Assembly (NCBI RefSeq): GCF_025966695.1
Contig: NZ_JAOEIY010000006.1
Location: 62,001 to 126,000 of the forward strand
DNA: 64,000 nt
Reading direction: 5' to 3'
From: Stutzerimonas sp. S1
Lineage (GTDB): Bacteria > Pseudomonadota > Gammaproteobacteria > Pseudomonadales > Pseudomonadaceae
In this document: piece after piece, positions 45,015 to 54,029 of the stretch
How the letters are laid out: each line of letters starts with the position of its first letter
Position numbering within the stretch: position 1 is the stretch's first letter
Notes under the pieces: generated by a model
Databases searched by the model: none
What the model saw: only the letters and a program-made list of their open reading frames with translations
Told to the model about the DNA's origin: nothing
Translations under genes and position numbers: made by a program

Positions 45015-48000
45015 ATGTCTCTGGCCGAGATCCGTCTGGACGACAAGTACCGGCTTGCAACCGGTCATCTGTACCTCACCGGCACCCAGGCGCTGACCCG
45101 TCTGCCGATGCTGCAGCATCAGCGTGATCAGGCCCGTGGTTTGAATACCGGTGGCTTCATCTCCGGCTATCGCGGTTCGCCACTGGGCGGGCTGGACAAG
45201 AGCCTCTGGGAAGCCCGCGACTACCTCAAGCAACACGCCATCCACTTCCAGCCGGGCGTCAACGAAGAGTTGGCCGCCACCGCGGTGTGGGGCAGCCAGC
45301 AGACCAACCTGTTCCCCGGTGCCAGGTACGACGGCGTGTTCGCCATGTGGTACGGCAAGGGCCCGGGCGTCGACCGCGCCGGCGATGTGTTCAAGCACGC
45401 CAATGCGGCCGGCGTCTCCCCGCATGGCGGCGTGCTGCTGCTGGCCGGTGACGACCATGGCTGTAAATCCTCGACGCTGCCGCACCAGAGCGAGCATGCG
45501 TTCATTGCCGCGTCGATCCCGGTGCTGAATCCGGCGAACGTTCAGGAAATCCTCGATTACGGCATCATCGGCTGGGAGCTGTCGCGCTACTCCGGCTGCT
45601 GGGTGGCGCTGAAGACCATTGCCGAAAACGTCGATTCCTCCGCCGTGGTGGAGGTCGATCCGCTGCGCGTGCAGACGCGTATTCCGGACGATTTCGAGCT
45701 GCCCGAGGACGGCGTGCACATCCGCTGGCCGGACCCGCCGCTGGCTCAGGAAAAGCGCCTCAACCTGTTCAAGATCTACGCCGCGCGTGCCTTCGCCCGG
45801 GCCAACAACCTGAACCGGGTGATGCTCGATTCGCCGAATCCGCGTCTGGGCATCATCACCACCGGCAAGTCCTACCTCGACGTGCGTCAGGCGCTGGATG
45901 ACCTCGGCCTGGATGAAGCACTGTGCGCGTCGGTCGGCCTGCGGGTGCTCAAAGTCGGCATGAGCTGGCCGCTGGAGCCGGTCTCGGTGCACGAGTTCGC
46001 CCAGGGGCTGGACGAGATTCTGGTGGTCGAGGAAAAGCGCAGCATCATCGAGGACCAACTCACCGGGCAGCTCTACAACTGGCCGGTGGACAAGCGCCCG
46101 CGGGTGGTCGGCGAGTTCGACGAGCAGGGCAACTCGCTGCTGCCGAACCTCTCCGAACTGACTCCGGCGATGATCGCCCGCGTCATCGCCAAGCGCCTCG
46201 CGCCGATCTACACCAGCGACAGCATCCAGACCCGCCTGGCCTTCCTCGATGCCAAGGAAAAGGCCCTGGCCGCGCGCAGCTACACCACCGTGCGTACGCC
46301 GCACTACTGCTCCGGCTGCCCGCACAACACCTCGACCAAGGTGCCGGAGGGCAGCCGTGCCTCGGCCGGCATCGGTTGTCACTACATGGTGCAGTGGATG
46401 GACCGGCGCACCGAGACCTTCACCCAGATGGGCGGCGAGGGCGTCAACTGGATCGGCCAGGCGCCGTTCACCGACACCCCGCACATGTTCCAGAACCTCG
46501 GCGACGGCACCTACTTCCACTCCGGCAGCCTGGCGGTGCGTGCGGCCGTCGCGGCGGGCGTGAACGTCACCTACAAGATTCTCTACAACGACGCCGTGGC
46601 GATGACCGGCGGCCAGCCGATCGACGGCGAACTGCGTGTCGACCAGCTCAGCCGGCAGATCGCCGACGAAGGCGTCAAACGCATCGCCCTGGTCAGCGAC
46701 GAGCCGGACAAGTACCCGAGCCGCGCCGGCTTCGCGCCGATCACCACCTTCCATCACCGCCGCGAGCTGGACGCCGTGCAGCGCGAACTGCGCGAGTTCA
46801 AGGGCGTCTCGGTGATCATCTACGACCAGACCTGTGCCACCGAGAAGCGCCGTCGGCGCAAGCGCGGCAAGCTGGAAGACCCGGCCAAGCGCGCCTTCAT
46901 CAACCCCGCCGTGTGCGAGGGTTGCGGTGACTGCGGCGAGAAATCCAACTGCCTGTCGGTATTGCCGCTGGAAACCGAGCTGGGGCGCAAGCGCGAGATC
47001 GACCAGAACGCCTGCAACAAGGATTTCTCCTGTGTCGAGGGCTTCTGCCCGAGTTTCGTCACCGTGCATGGCGGCGGGTTGCGCAAGCCCGAAGCGGTGG
47101 CCCATGGCATCGAGGCTGGCGCGTTGCCCCAGCCGCAGCATCCGTCGCTGGAGCGGCCGTGGAACGTGCTGATCCCCGGCGTTGGCGGCAGTGGCGTGAC
47201 CACCCTTGGCGCGCTGCTCGGCATGGCCGCGCACCTGGAAGGCAAGGGCTGCACGGTGCTCGACCAAGCCGGTCTGGCGCAGAAATTCGGCCCGGTAACC
47301 ACCCACGTGCGTATCGCCGCGAAGCAGAGCGACATCTACGCGGTGCGCATCGCCGCCGGTGAGGCCGACCTGCTGCTCGGCTGCGACCTGATCGTCGCGG
47401 CGGGCGACGAGTCGCTGACCCGCCTCAACGAGCAGATCAGCAATGCCGTGGTGAACAGCCACGAGTCCGCCACCGCCGAGTTCACCCGCAACCCGGATGC
47501 CCAGGTACCCGGCGCGGCCATGCGCCAGGCGATCAGCGATGCGGTCGGCGCCGAGAAGACCCACTTCATCGACGCCACCCGCCTGGCCACGCGGCTCTTG
47601 GGCGACAGCATCGCCACCAACCTGTTCCTGCTCGGCTTCGCCTATCAGCAGGGGCTGCTGCCGATCAGCGCCGAGGCCATCGAGAAGGCTATCGAGCTCA
47701 ACGGCGTTGCCGCCAAACTGAATCTGCAGGCCTTCCGCTGGGGCCGTCGTGCTGTGCTCGAACGCGAGGCTGTGGAACAGCTGGCGCGCCCGGTCGAAGT
47801 GGCAGAACCAATCTGTAAAACCTTGGAAGAAATCGTCGACTGGCGCGTCGACTTCCTCACCCGCTACCAGAACGCTGCGCTGGCGCGCCGCTATCGCCAG
47901 CTGGTGGAGCGCGTGCGCGACGCCGATAGCGCGGACGATCTGGCGCTGTCCAAGGCCGTCGCCCGCTACTACTTCAAGCTGCTGGCCTACAAGGACGAGT

Positions 48001-48485
48001 ACGAGGTGGCGCGGTTGTACAGCGAGCCGGAGTTCCGCCAACAGCTCGAGGCGCAGTTCGAGGGTGACTACAAGCTGCAGTTCCACCTCGCTCCCGCCTG
48101 GTTGAGCAAGCCCGACCCGAAGACCGGCGAGCCGCGCAAGCGCGAGTTCGGTCCGTGGATGCTCGATGCCTTCGGCGTGCTGGCCAAGTTCCGCTTCCTG
48201 CGCGGCACGCCGCTCGATCCGTTTGGCTATGGCCACGACCGTCGTGTCGAGCGCCAGCTGATCACCGACTACGAGAAGACCGTGGCCGAGCTGCTGGCTC
48301 AGCTCAAACCGACCAACTACCGCACCGCCGTGGCCATCGCCGCGCTGCCGGAACAGATCCGCGGCTACGGCCCGGTGAAGGAGCGTGCCCTGGCCAAGGT
48401 TCGCCAGCAGGAGAAGCTCCTGCGCGAGCAGCTGGCCAAGGGTGACGAAGTGCAGAGCGTGCGGCTGTTCCAGCCAGCCGCCTGA
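45015..48485 (+). CDS. Indolepyruvate ferredoxin oxidoreductase, fused alpha-gamma form
   Basis: The 1156-residue protein fuses the thiamine-diphosphate subunits to a C-terminal gamma domain. It contains TGGFISGYRGSPLGGLDKSL near the N-terminus, the TPP segment YCSGCPHNTSTKVPEGSRA, and ferredoxin-like cysteines (CEGCGDCGEKSNC and CNKDFSCVEGFCPSF). The gamma part shows PGVGGSGVTTLGALLG. It oxidatively decarboxylates arylpyruvates (indole-, phenyl-, 4-hydroxyphenylpyruvate) to acyl-CoA with ferredoxin. TTAGGAG lies 7 bases before the start. The next gene's dehydrogenase could supply its 2-oxo acid. Confidence 0.93.
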   Translation: MSLAEIRLDDKYRLATGHLYLTGTQALTRLPMLQHQRDQARGLNTGGFISGYRGSPLGGLDKSLWEARDYLKQHAIHFQPGVNEELAATAVWGSQQTNLFPGARYDGVFAMWYGKGPGVDRAGDVFKHANAAGVSPHGGVLLLAGDDHGCKSSTLPHQSEHAFIAASIPVLNPANVQEILDYGIIGWELSRYSGCWVALKTIAENVDSSAVVEVDPLRVQTRIPDDFELPEDGVHIRWPDPPLAQEKRLNLFKIYAARAFARANNLNRVMLDSPNPRLGIITTGKSYLDVRQALDDLGLDEALCASVGLRVLKVGMSWPLEPVSVHEFAQGLDEILVVEEKRSIIEDQLTGQLYNWPVDKRPRVVGEFDEQGNSLLPNLSELTPAMIARVIAKRLAPIYTSDSIQTRLAFLDAKEKALAARSYTTVRTPHYCSGCPHNTSTKVPEGSRASAGIGCHYMVQWMDRRTETFTQMGGEGVNWIGQAPFTDTPHMFQNLGDGTYFHSGSLAVRAAVAAGVNVTYKILYNDAVAMTGGQPIDGELRVDQLSRQIADEGVKRIALVSDEPDKYPSRAGFAPITTFHHRRELDAVQRELREFKGVSVIIYDQTCATEKRRRRKRGKLEDPAKRAFINPAVCEGCGDCGEKSNCLSVLPLETELGRKREIDQNACNKDFSCVEGFCPSFVTVHGGGLRKPEAVAHGIEAGALPQPQHPSLERPWNVLIPGVGGSGVTTLGALLGMAAHLEGKGCTVLDQAGLAQKFGPVTTHVRIAAKQSDIYAVRIAAGEADLLLGCDLIVAAGDESLTRLNEQISNAVVNSHESATAEFTRNPDAQVPGAAMRQAISDAVGAEKTHFIDATRLATRLLGDSIATNLFLLGFAYQQGLLPISAEAIEKAIELNGVAAKLNLQAFRWGRRAVLEREAVEQLARPVEVAEPICKTLEEIVDWRVDFLTRYQNAALARRYRQLVERVRDADSADDLALSKAVARYYFKLLAYKDEYEVARLYSEPEFRQQLEAQFEGDYKLQFHLAPAWLSKPDPKTGEPRKREFGPWMLDAFGVLAKFRFLRGTPLDPFGYGHDRRVERQLITDYEKTVAELLAQLKPTNYRTAVAIAALPEQIRGYGPVKERALAKVRQQEKLLREQLAKGDEVQSVRLFQPAA

Positions 48486-48584
48486 CGGACCCGGCCGCCG
48501 GGCTGGCGGCCGGTCTACGGCGAATCGATCGACGGCGTCCCGCTGATGGGGCGTCGCCCCCAGACAACAAACGAGGTACCCCCA

Positions 48585-49679
48585 ATGTCCGTCTTCGCTC
48601 ACCCCGACTTCGACCGCCACGAACAGGTGGTCTTCTGCCATGACCAGGCGTCGGGTCTGAAAGCCATCATCGCCATTCACAACACTAGCCTCGGGCCGGC
48701 GCTGGGTGGCTGCCGGATGTTCCCTTACGCCAACGACGACGACGCGCTGCGCGACGTGCTGCGCCTGTCGCGCGGGATGACGCTGAAATCCTCGCTGGCC
48801 GGGCTCAAGCTCGGCGGCGGCAAGGCGGTGATCATTGGCGACCCGCACACGGGCAAGAGCCAGGCGCTGCTGCACGCCATGGGCGATTTCATCGACAGCC
48901 TCGGCGGGCGCTACATCACCGCCGCCGATTCCGGCACCGGCGATGCCGAGATGCAGGCCTTCGCCCAGCGCACCCGCCATGTGATGGGCGCGACGCCGCG
49001 TACATTGCTCGATGGCAGCATCGCCAGCGGCGACCCGTCGCCGTCCACCGCACTCGGCGTGTTCGTCGGCCTCAAGGCCGCGGTGCGTCATCGCCTCGGT
49101 CGCGACGACCTGACCGGGCTGAAGGTGGCGATCCAGGGCGTCGGCCATGTCGGCCTGGGCCTGGCGCGGCACCTGAAGGCGGCCGGCGCCGAACTGTGGG
49201 TGGCGGATATCTTCGATGCCAACGTCAAGCAGGCGATGGAAGAGGTGGGCGCCAACGTGGTGCGCCCGCAGGACATCTACGGCCTGGACGTGGATGTGTT
49301 CGCGCCCTGCGCCATGGGTGGCATCCTCAACGAGCAGACCCTGGAAGTGCTGCGTGCCCCGGTGATCGCCGGCGCGGCCAACAACCAGCTGGCTACACCG
49401 GAAATCGGCGCCGAACTGCAGCGGCGCGAGCAGCTGTATGCGCCGGACTACGCGATCAACGCCGGCGGCATCATCGACGTCTACTACCAGCGCATCGGCG
49501 GCAGCGCCGCGCAGAGCGACGCCCACGTGCGCGGCATCGGCGACACTCTGGGTGAAATCTTCACCCGCGCCGCCGCCAGCGGCGAACCCACTTCGGTGAT
49601 CGCCGATCGCCTGGCGCTGGAGCGCCTGCAGGCCGGCGGCGCGCCGCAGGTCGAGGCGCTCGAGCGCCAGGCTTCATGA
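48585..49679 (+). CDS. Leu/Phe/Val-type amino-acid dehydrogenase
   Basis: The 364-residue Glu/Leu/Phe/Val dehydrogenase family enzyme has the substrate-side [10 protein letters not shown] and catalytic Lys in [16 protein letters not shown]. The Rossmann motif [13 protein letters not shown] and the closing [11 protein letters not shown] follow. It reversibly deaminates branched or aromatic amino acids to 2-oxo acids with NAD. Position between indolepyruvate oxidoreductase and an amino-acid symporter favours aromatic substrates. Start [11 protein letters not shown] was chosen after AACGAGGTACCCCC; a Met 13 codons upstream is unlikely. A paralogue (Ldh in P. aeruginosa) acts on leucine, so substrate is not certain. 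Confidence 0.88.
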   Translation: MSVFAHPDFDRHEQVVFCHDQASGLKAIIAIHNTSLGPALGGCRMFPYANDDDALRDVLRLSRGMTLKSSLAGLKLGGGKAVIIGDPHTGKSQALLHAMGDFIDSLGGRYITAADSGTGDAEMQAFAQRTRHVMGATPRTLLDGSIASGDPSPSTALGVFVGLKAAVRHRLGRDDLTGLKVAIQGVGHVGLGLARHLKAAGAELWVADIFDANVKQAMEEVGANVVRPQDIYGLDVDVFAPCAMGGILNEQTLEVLRAPVIAGAANNQLATPEIGAELQRREQLYAPDYAINAGGIIDVYYQRIGGSAAQSDAHVRGIGDTLGEIFTRAAASGEPTSVIADRLALERLQAGGAPQVEALERQAS

Positions 49680-49796
49680 CGACTCATGGCCGGCTGCCCG
49701 AGCGCGCCGGCCTTCGCTGAGCGGGGTGGCCGGCCACGATCGCCCGCTCCGTTCGTCTGCACCATCCCTGACAAAAACAACAAGCAGGAACCCGCA

Positions 49797-51206
49797 ATGA
49801 CCGACAAAACCAGCCTCGCCGCCGGCACCTTCGCCGGCGCGCACGCACGCACCCGAGTCAACGCCAGCCGCGGCCTGTGGTCCTCGCGCTGGGTGTTCTT
49901 CCTCGCCGCCACCGGTTCGGCGGTGGGCCTGGGCAACATCTGGAAATTCCCCTACATCACCGGCGAGAACGGTGGCGGCGCCTTCGTGCTGGTGTATCTG
50001 GCCTGCATTCTCGCCATCGGTATTCCGTTGCTGATGGCCGAGGTAATGATCGGCCGCCGCGGCCGGGCGAACCCTGATGGCGCGGTGGCCAGGCTGGCGC
50101 GCGAGGCGGGTGCCAGTCCGCGCTGGCGGGCTGTCGGCTGGCTCGGCGGGCTCACCGGTTTCCTGATCCTGAGCTTCTATCTGGTGGTCGCCGGCTGGGC
50201 GCTGGCTTATGTGCCGACGACCTTCAGCGGCGGCTTCACAGGAGTCAGTGGTGAGGCCAGTGGCGAGTTGTTTGGTGCGCTGCTGGCAGACCCGCTGCGG
50301 CTGGTGGTCTGCGGCACCCTGGTGCTGGCGGCGACCATGCTGATCGTCGGCTTCGGCGTGCGTGGCGGGCTCGAGCGTTCGCTGCGCTTCCTGATGCCCG
50401 GGCTGTTCGTGCTGCTGCTGGTGCTGGTCGGCTACGCGGCGCTCAACGGCGAATTCGCCCGGGCGCTGCAGTTTCTCTTCGTCCCGGACTTCTCAAAGCT
50501 GACCGCGCAGAGCGTGCTGATCGCCCTCGGTCATGCCTTCTTCACCCTGAGCCTGGGTTGCGGCGCGATGATGGCCTACGGCTCCTATCTGCCGGAAGGC
50601 ACGTCGATCGCCAAGACCTCGATGCTGGTCGCGCTGGCCGACACCGTGGTGGCGCTGCTTGCCGGCCTGGCGATCTTCCCGCTGGTATTCGGCAATGGCC
50701 TGGAGCCGGGCGCCGGGCCGGGGCTGATTTTCGTCACGTTGCCGATCGCCTTCGGCCAGATGCCGCTGGGGCAGGTCGTCGGCGGGCTGTTCTTCATCAT
50801 GCTGGTGATCGCTGCACTGACCTCGGCGATCTCGCTCTCCGAGCCGAGTATCGCCTGGCTCAACGAACGCTACGGCATCAGCCGCAAGAAGGCGGTATTG
50901 AGCAGTGGTGCGCTGCTCTGGTTGCTCAGCCTGGGCAGCGTGTTTTCCTTCAACCACTGGGCCGACTACCAGCTGTTCGGCAAGACCTTCTTCGACAGTA
51001 TCGACTACCTCACCGCCAACTGGCTGATGCCGCTGGGCGGGTTGGGCACGGTGCTATTCACCGGCTGGGTGCTGCGCCGGCATGAGGTTCAGGAGGCTAT
51101 CGGCATCGCCCATCCGGGCTGGTTCGCCGCCTGGTGGAACCTGCTGCGCTACGGTACGCCGGTGGCCATCGTGCTGGTTTTTCTCAATCTGATCGGGTTG
51201 ATCTAG
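49797..51206 (+). CDS. Sodium-dependent transporter (SNF/NSS family)
   Basis: The 469-residue neurotransmitter:sodium symporter begins MTDKTSLAAGTF. A cytoplasmic lead precedes the first membrane helix, which has the hallmark SAVGLGNIWKFPYITGENGG (Na+ and substrate site). About 11-12 membrane segments follow. Bacterial members (LeuT, MhsT) import aromatic or branched amino acids. The upstream dehydrogenase suggests an aromatic or branched-chain substrate. A hairpin terminator with T8 follows at 51321-51347. A paralogue sits at 55841-57301. Confidence 0.92.
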   Translation: MTDKTSLAAGTFAGAHARTRVNASRGLWSSRWVFFLAATGSAVGLGNIWKFPYITGENGGGAFVLVYLACILAIGIPLLMAEVMIGRRGRANPDGAVARLAREAGASPRWRAVGWLGGLTGFLILSFYLVVAGWALAYVPTTFSGGFTGVSGEASGELFGALLADPLRLVVCGTLVLAATMLIVGFGVRGGLERSLRFLMPGLFVLLLVLVGYAALNGEFARALQFLFVPDFSKLTAQSVLIALGHAFFTLSLGCGAMMAYGSYLPEGTSIAKTSMLVALADTVVALLAGLAIFPLVFGNGLEPGAGPGLIFVTLPIAFGQMPLGQVVGGLFFIMLVIAALTSAISLSEPSIAWLNERYGISRKKAVLSSGALLWLLSLGSVFSFNHWADYQLFGKTFFDSIDYLTANWLMPLGGLGTVLFTGWVLRRHEVQEAIGIAHPGWFAAWWNLLRYGTPVAIVLVFLNLIGLI

Positions 51207-51272
51207 CGGGAGTCTTGGCTGCCCGGCGGGGCATTGATGCATGACGTGTGCGGGCTTCGGGAGAGGCCTTTC

Positions 51273-51347
51273 GGTGGGCTCGAGCCCACCCTACGGATCA
51301 GGCCTTTGCAGGCCTCGTAGGGTGGGGCTTCAGCCCACCTTTTTTTT
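51273..51347. repeat. REP-like palindromes
   Basis: GGTGGGCTCGAGCCCACC CTACG is followed by CGTAGGGTGGGGCTTCAGCC CACC. These are two facing copies of the window's GTAGGGTGG-type element, placed directly after the symporter gene. Confidence 0.65.
51321..51347 (+). terminator. Rho-independent terminator after the symporter
   Basis: The stem GGTGGGGCTTCAGCCCACC is followed by TTTTTTTT on the plus strand. It lies about 115 bases after the symporter stop. Confidence 0.75.
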
Positions 51348-51397
51348 GTGGCGCGCCAATCGCTGGAAGATATGTGCGGCAGCTTGTCGCACCGCCT

Positions 51398-51415
51398 TGT
51401 CAGCTTTTCGTTACG
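51398..51415. promoter_or_regulatory. TyrR/PhhR-like box 1 upstream of hpd
   Basis: TGTCAG-CTTTTC-GTTACG fits a degenerate TGTAAA-N6-TTTACA box. Its reverse complement shares 16 of 18 positions with box 2, 60 bases downstream. Confidence 0.4.
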
Positions 51416-51457
51416 CCTGGCAAGCCGCCGGGCCAGGCGTTTAGCCACGAATAGCGC

Positions 51458-51475
51458 TGTAAGGAAAAGCTGACA
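51458..51475. promoter_or_regulatory. TyrR/PhhR-like box 2 upstream of hpd
   Basis: TGTAAG-GAAAAG-CTGACA matches the TyrR/PhhR form TGTAAA-N6-TTTACA at the key TGTAA and ACA positions. PhhR controls hpd and hmg genes in pseudomonads. It lies 125 bases before the hpd start. Confidence 0.45.
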
Positions 51476-51599
51476 GTAAGCCCGCTGTCAGCGGCTTTCC
51501 GTGCCCGTAAACAGCATTGTTCGCTGCTCTGCCCTGGGGTGTGATGGGGCCAGCCAAGCCGTGCAGCGGTAATCCTCACAACAATAATCAGGAGGCGAT

Positions 51600-52685
51600 A
51601 TGAACGCCGTGAACAAGATCGAGCAGCACAACCCCATCGGCACCGACGGCTTCGAGTTCGTCGAATTCACCGCGCCGAATGCCGAGGGCATCGAGCAGCT
51701 GCGCACGCTGTTCACCCAGATGGGCTTTACCGAAACCGCCAAGCACCGCTCCAAGGAGGTCTGGTTGTTCCAGCAGCACGATATCAACATCGTGCTAAAC
51801 GGCAGCCCCACCGGGCATGTGCGCGCCTTCGGCGAGAAGCACGGCCCGAGCGCCTGCGCCATGGCCTTTCGGGTGAAGAATGCCGCCCAGGCTGCCGCCT
51901 ACGTCGAATCCCAGGGCGCCAAGCTGGTCGGCAGCCACGCCAACTTCGGCGAGCTGAACATCCCCTGCGTCGAAGGCATCGGCGGCTCGCTGCTGTATCT
52001 CGTCGACCGCTACGGCGACAAGAGCATCTACGACGTCGACTTCGAGTACATCGAAGGGCGCACGCCGAACGACAACGCCGTCGGCCTGATGTGCATCGAC
52101 CACCTGACCCACAACGTCAAGCGCGGGCAGATGGACGTCTGGTCCGGTTTCTACGAGCGCATCGCCAATTTCCGCGAGATTCGCTACTTCGACATCGAGG
52201 GCAAGCTGACCGGCCTGTTCTCCCGTGCCATGACCGCGCCCTGCGGCAAGATCCGCATCCCGATCAACGAGTCGGCCGACGACAAGTCGCAGATCGAGGA
52301 ATTCATCCGCGAGTACCACGGCGAGGGCATCCAGCACATCGCGCTGTCTACCGACGACATCTACGAGACCGTGCGCCGCCTGCGTGCCAACGGCGTGGAT
52401 TTCATGACCACCCCGGACACCTACTACGAGAAGGTCGACAGCCGCGTGCCAGGGCATGGCGAGCCGCTCGACGTGCTGCGTGAGCTGAACATCCTGATCG
52501 ATGGAGCGCCGGGCGATGACGGCATCCTCCTGCAGATCTTCACCAACACGGTGATCGGCCCGATCTTCTTCGAGATCATCCAGCGCAAGGGCAACCAGGG
52601 CTTCGGCGAAGGCAACTTCAAGGCGCTGTTCGAATCCATCGAGGAAGACCAGCTGCGCCGCGGCGTGATCAAGGCGGACGAGTAA
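51600..52685 (+). CDS. hpd: 4-Hydroxyphenylpyruvate dioxygenase
   Basis: The 361-residue HPPD has two VOC-like halves. Fe ligands are His in CIDHLTHNV, His in GIQHIALSTDD and Glu in IFFEIIQRKG. It converts 4-hydroxyphenylpyruvate to homogentisate. AGGAGG is six bases before the start. The genes for all later steps (hmgA, fahA, maiA) follow in order, forming the tyrosine catabolic path. TyrR-like boxes lie upstream. Confidence 0.96.
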   Translation: MNAVNKIEQHNPIGTDGFEFVEFTAPNAEGIEQLRTLFTQMGFTETAKHRSKEVWLFQQHDINIVLNGSPTGHVRAFGEKHGPSACAMAFRVKNAAQAAAYVESQGAKLVGSHANFGELNIPCVEGIGGSLLYLVDRYGDKSIYDVDFEYIEGRTPNDNAVGLMCIDHLTHNVKRGQMDVWSGFYERIANFREIRYFDIEGKLTGLFSRAMTAPCGKIRIPINESADDKSQIEEFIREYHGEGIQHIALSTDDIYETVRRLRANGVDFMTTPDTYYEKVDSRVPGHGEPLDVLRELNILIDGAPGDDGILLQIFTNTVIGPIFFEIIQRKGNQGFGEGNFKALFESIEEDQLRRGVIKADE

Positions 52686-52713
52686 GGCCGGCGCCAGGGC
52701 CAGGGTGGGTGTG

Positions 52714-52834
52714 GGTAGGGTGGATGTCGCGCAGCACATCCACGCGTTCGGTCGGCCTGACACGGACGCGTGGCCAACACAGACGCGTGGAAGATGCTTC
52801 GCAGTCTTCCACCCTACGCGACATCCACCCTACG
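52714..52834. repeat. REP-like palindromes between hpd and hmgA
   Basis: GTAGGGTGGATGTCGCGCAG...CTACGCGACATCCACCCTAC forms a long imperfect stem. Inner repeats of ACGCGT/GACGCGTGG and a GGAAGATGC...GCAGTCTTCC stem lie within. It is the same family as the other GTAGGGTGGA elements and could act as a transcript-stabilising hairpin between the two genes. Confidence 0.7.
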
Positions 52835-52889
52835 CACCGGCACCCACCGCTTCGCCATTGAGATCACGCGGTATCACGAGGAGAGGCAC

Positions 52890-54029
52890 ATGAGCCGCAA
52901 ATGGATCAGTTTCCCCATCCGCGAGGGTGAGAGTTCGCGCCAGGCGCACTGCGATTTTCCGCAGGGCACCTACGAGCGCGAAATGGGCCGCGAAGGCTTC
53001 TTCGGCCCGGCTTCGCACCTGCATCACAAGCATCCGCCGACCGGCTGGATCGACTGGGAAGGCCCGCTGCGCCCGCACGCCTTCAACTTCAATCACATCC
53101 CCAGCGAAGGTGACTGCCCGCTGCAGGCGCCGTTGGCGCTGCACAATGCCGACGTCAAGCTGCGCCTGTGGAAGACCAATGGCGCCATGCGCCACCTGGT
53201 GCGCAACGGTGACGGTGACGAACTGCTGTTCATCCACGAGGGCGCCGGGCATCTGTACTGCGACTTCGGCCACCTGGAATTTCGCGACGGCGACTACCTG
53301 ATGATCCCGCGTGGCACCGCCTGGCGCATCGAGGCGACGCAGCCGGTGTTCATGCTGCTGATCGAGAACACCGACGGCGCCTACCAGCTGCCGGAAAAAG
53401 GCCTGGTCGGCCCGCACGCGATCTTCGACCCCGCGGTGCTCGACCACCCGCGCCTGGACGACGCCTTCCGCGCGCAGCAGGACGAGAACCCCTGGCAGAT
53501 CCGCATCAAGCGGCGCAACCAGATCACCACGGTGACCTATCCGTACAACCCGCTGGACGTGGTCGGCTGGCACGGCGACAACACCGTGGTACGGCTCAAC
53601 TGGCGTGACATCCGCCCGCTGATGAGCCATCGCTACCACCTGCCGCCGTCGGCGCACACCACCTTCGTCGCCAACGGTTTCGTGGTCTGCACCTTCACGC
53701 CGCGGCCGGTGGAATCCGATCCGGGTGCGCTGAAGGTGCCGTTCTTCCACAACAACGACGACTACGACGAAGTGCTGTTCTACCACCGCGGCAACTTCTT
53801 CAGCCGCGACAACATCGAACAGGGCATGGTGACCTTCCACCCCTGCGGCTTCCCTCACGGGCCGCATCCGAAGGCGCTGAAGAAGGCGCAGGACGACCCG
53901 GCGACCTTCGCCGACGAGGTGGCGGTGATGATCGACACCCGTCGCGCACTGGAAGTCGGCGAGGCCGCCGCTGCCGTCGATGTCCCCGAATACGTCAACT
54001 CCTGGCGCGCGCCGGGCAAGGAATCCTGA
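52890..54029 (+). CDS. hmgA: Homogentisate 1,2-dioxygenase (short form)
   Basis: The 379-residue cupin enzyme starts MSRKWISFPIREGES. GAGGAGAGG lies just upstream, so the longer in-frame form is rejected. It shows the HGD features LLFIHEGAGHLYCDFGHLEF, IPRGTAWRIEA and EVLFYHRGNFFSR, and the iron-ligand region VTFHPCGFPHGPHP. It is shorter than the ~430-residue form of many pseudomonads and resembles the ~380-residue type. It opens the homogentisate ring to maleylacetoacetate. It overlaps fahA by one base (TGATG). Confidence 0.9.
   Translation: MSRKWISFPIREGESSRQAHCDFPQGTYEREMGREGFFGPASHLHHKHPPTGWIDWEGPLRPHAFNFNHIPSEGDCPLQAPLALHNADVKLRLWKTNGAMRHLVRNGDGDELLFIHEGAGHLYCDFGHLEFRDGDYLMIPRGTAWRIEATQPVFMLLIENTDGAYQLPEKGLVGPHAIFDPAVLDHPRLDDAFRAQQDENPWQIRIKRRNQITTVTYPYNPLDVVGWHGDNTVVRLNWRDIRPLMSHRYHLPPSAHTTFVANGFVVCTFTPRPVESDPGALKVPFFHNNDDYDEVLFYHRGNFFSRDNIEQGMVTFHPCGFPHGPHPKALKKAQDDPATFADEVAVMIDTRRALEVGEAAAAVDVPEYVNSWRAPGKES

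Larger units (their letters stand above)
51207..51599. other. Intergenic region with REP-like/terminator hairpin and TyrR-like boxes before hpd
   Basis: The 393 bases contain no gene. Its first part is a REP-like palindrome pair whose second half doubles as a terminator. The second part has two TyrR/PhhR-like boxes in inverted orientation (51398-51415 and 51458-51475) and the hpd ribosome-binding site AGGAGG at 51590-51595. Confidence 0.65.

Noticed and set aside
44808-49526. Very long minus-strand open frame (1572 codons) opposite the indolepyruvate oxidoreductase and dehydrogenase genes
   Set aside because: The plus strand carries two clear enzymes with full motifs. The antisense frame is open because of GC-rich codon bias, has no recognisable domain and is rich in Arg, Gly, His and Gln.
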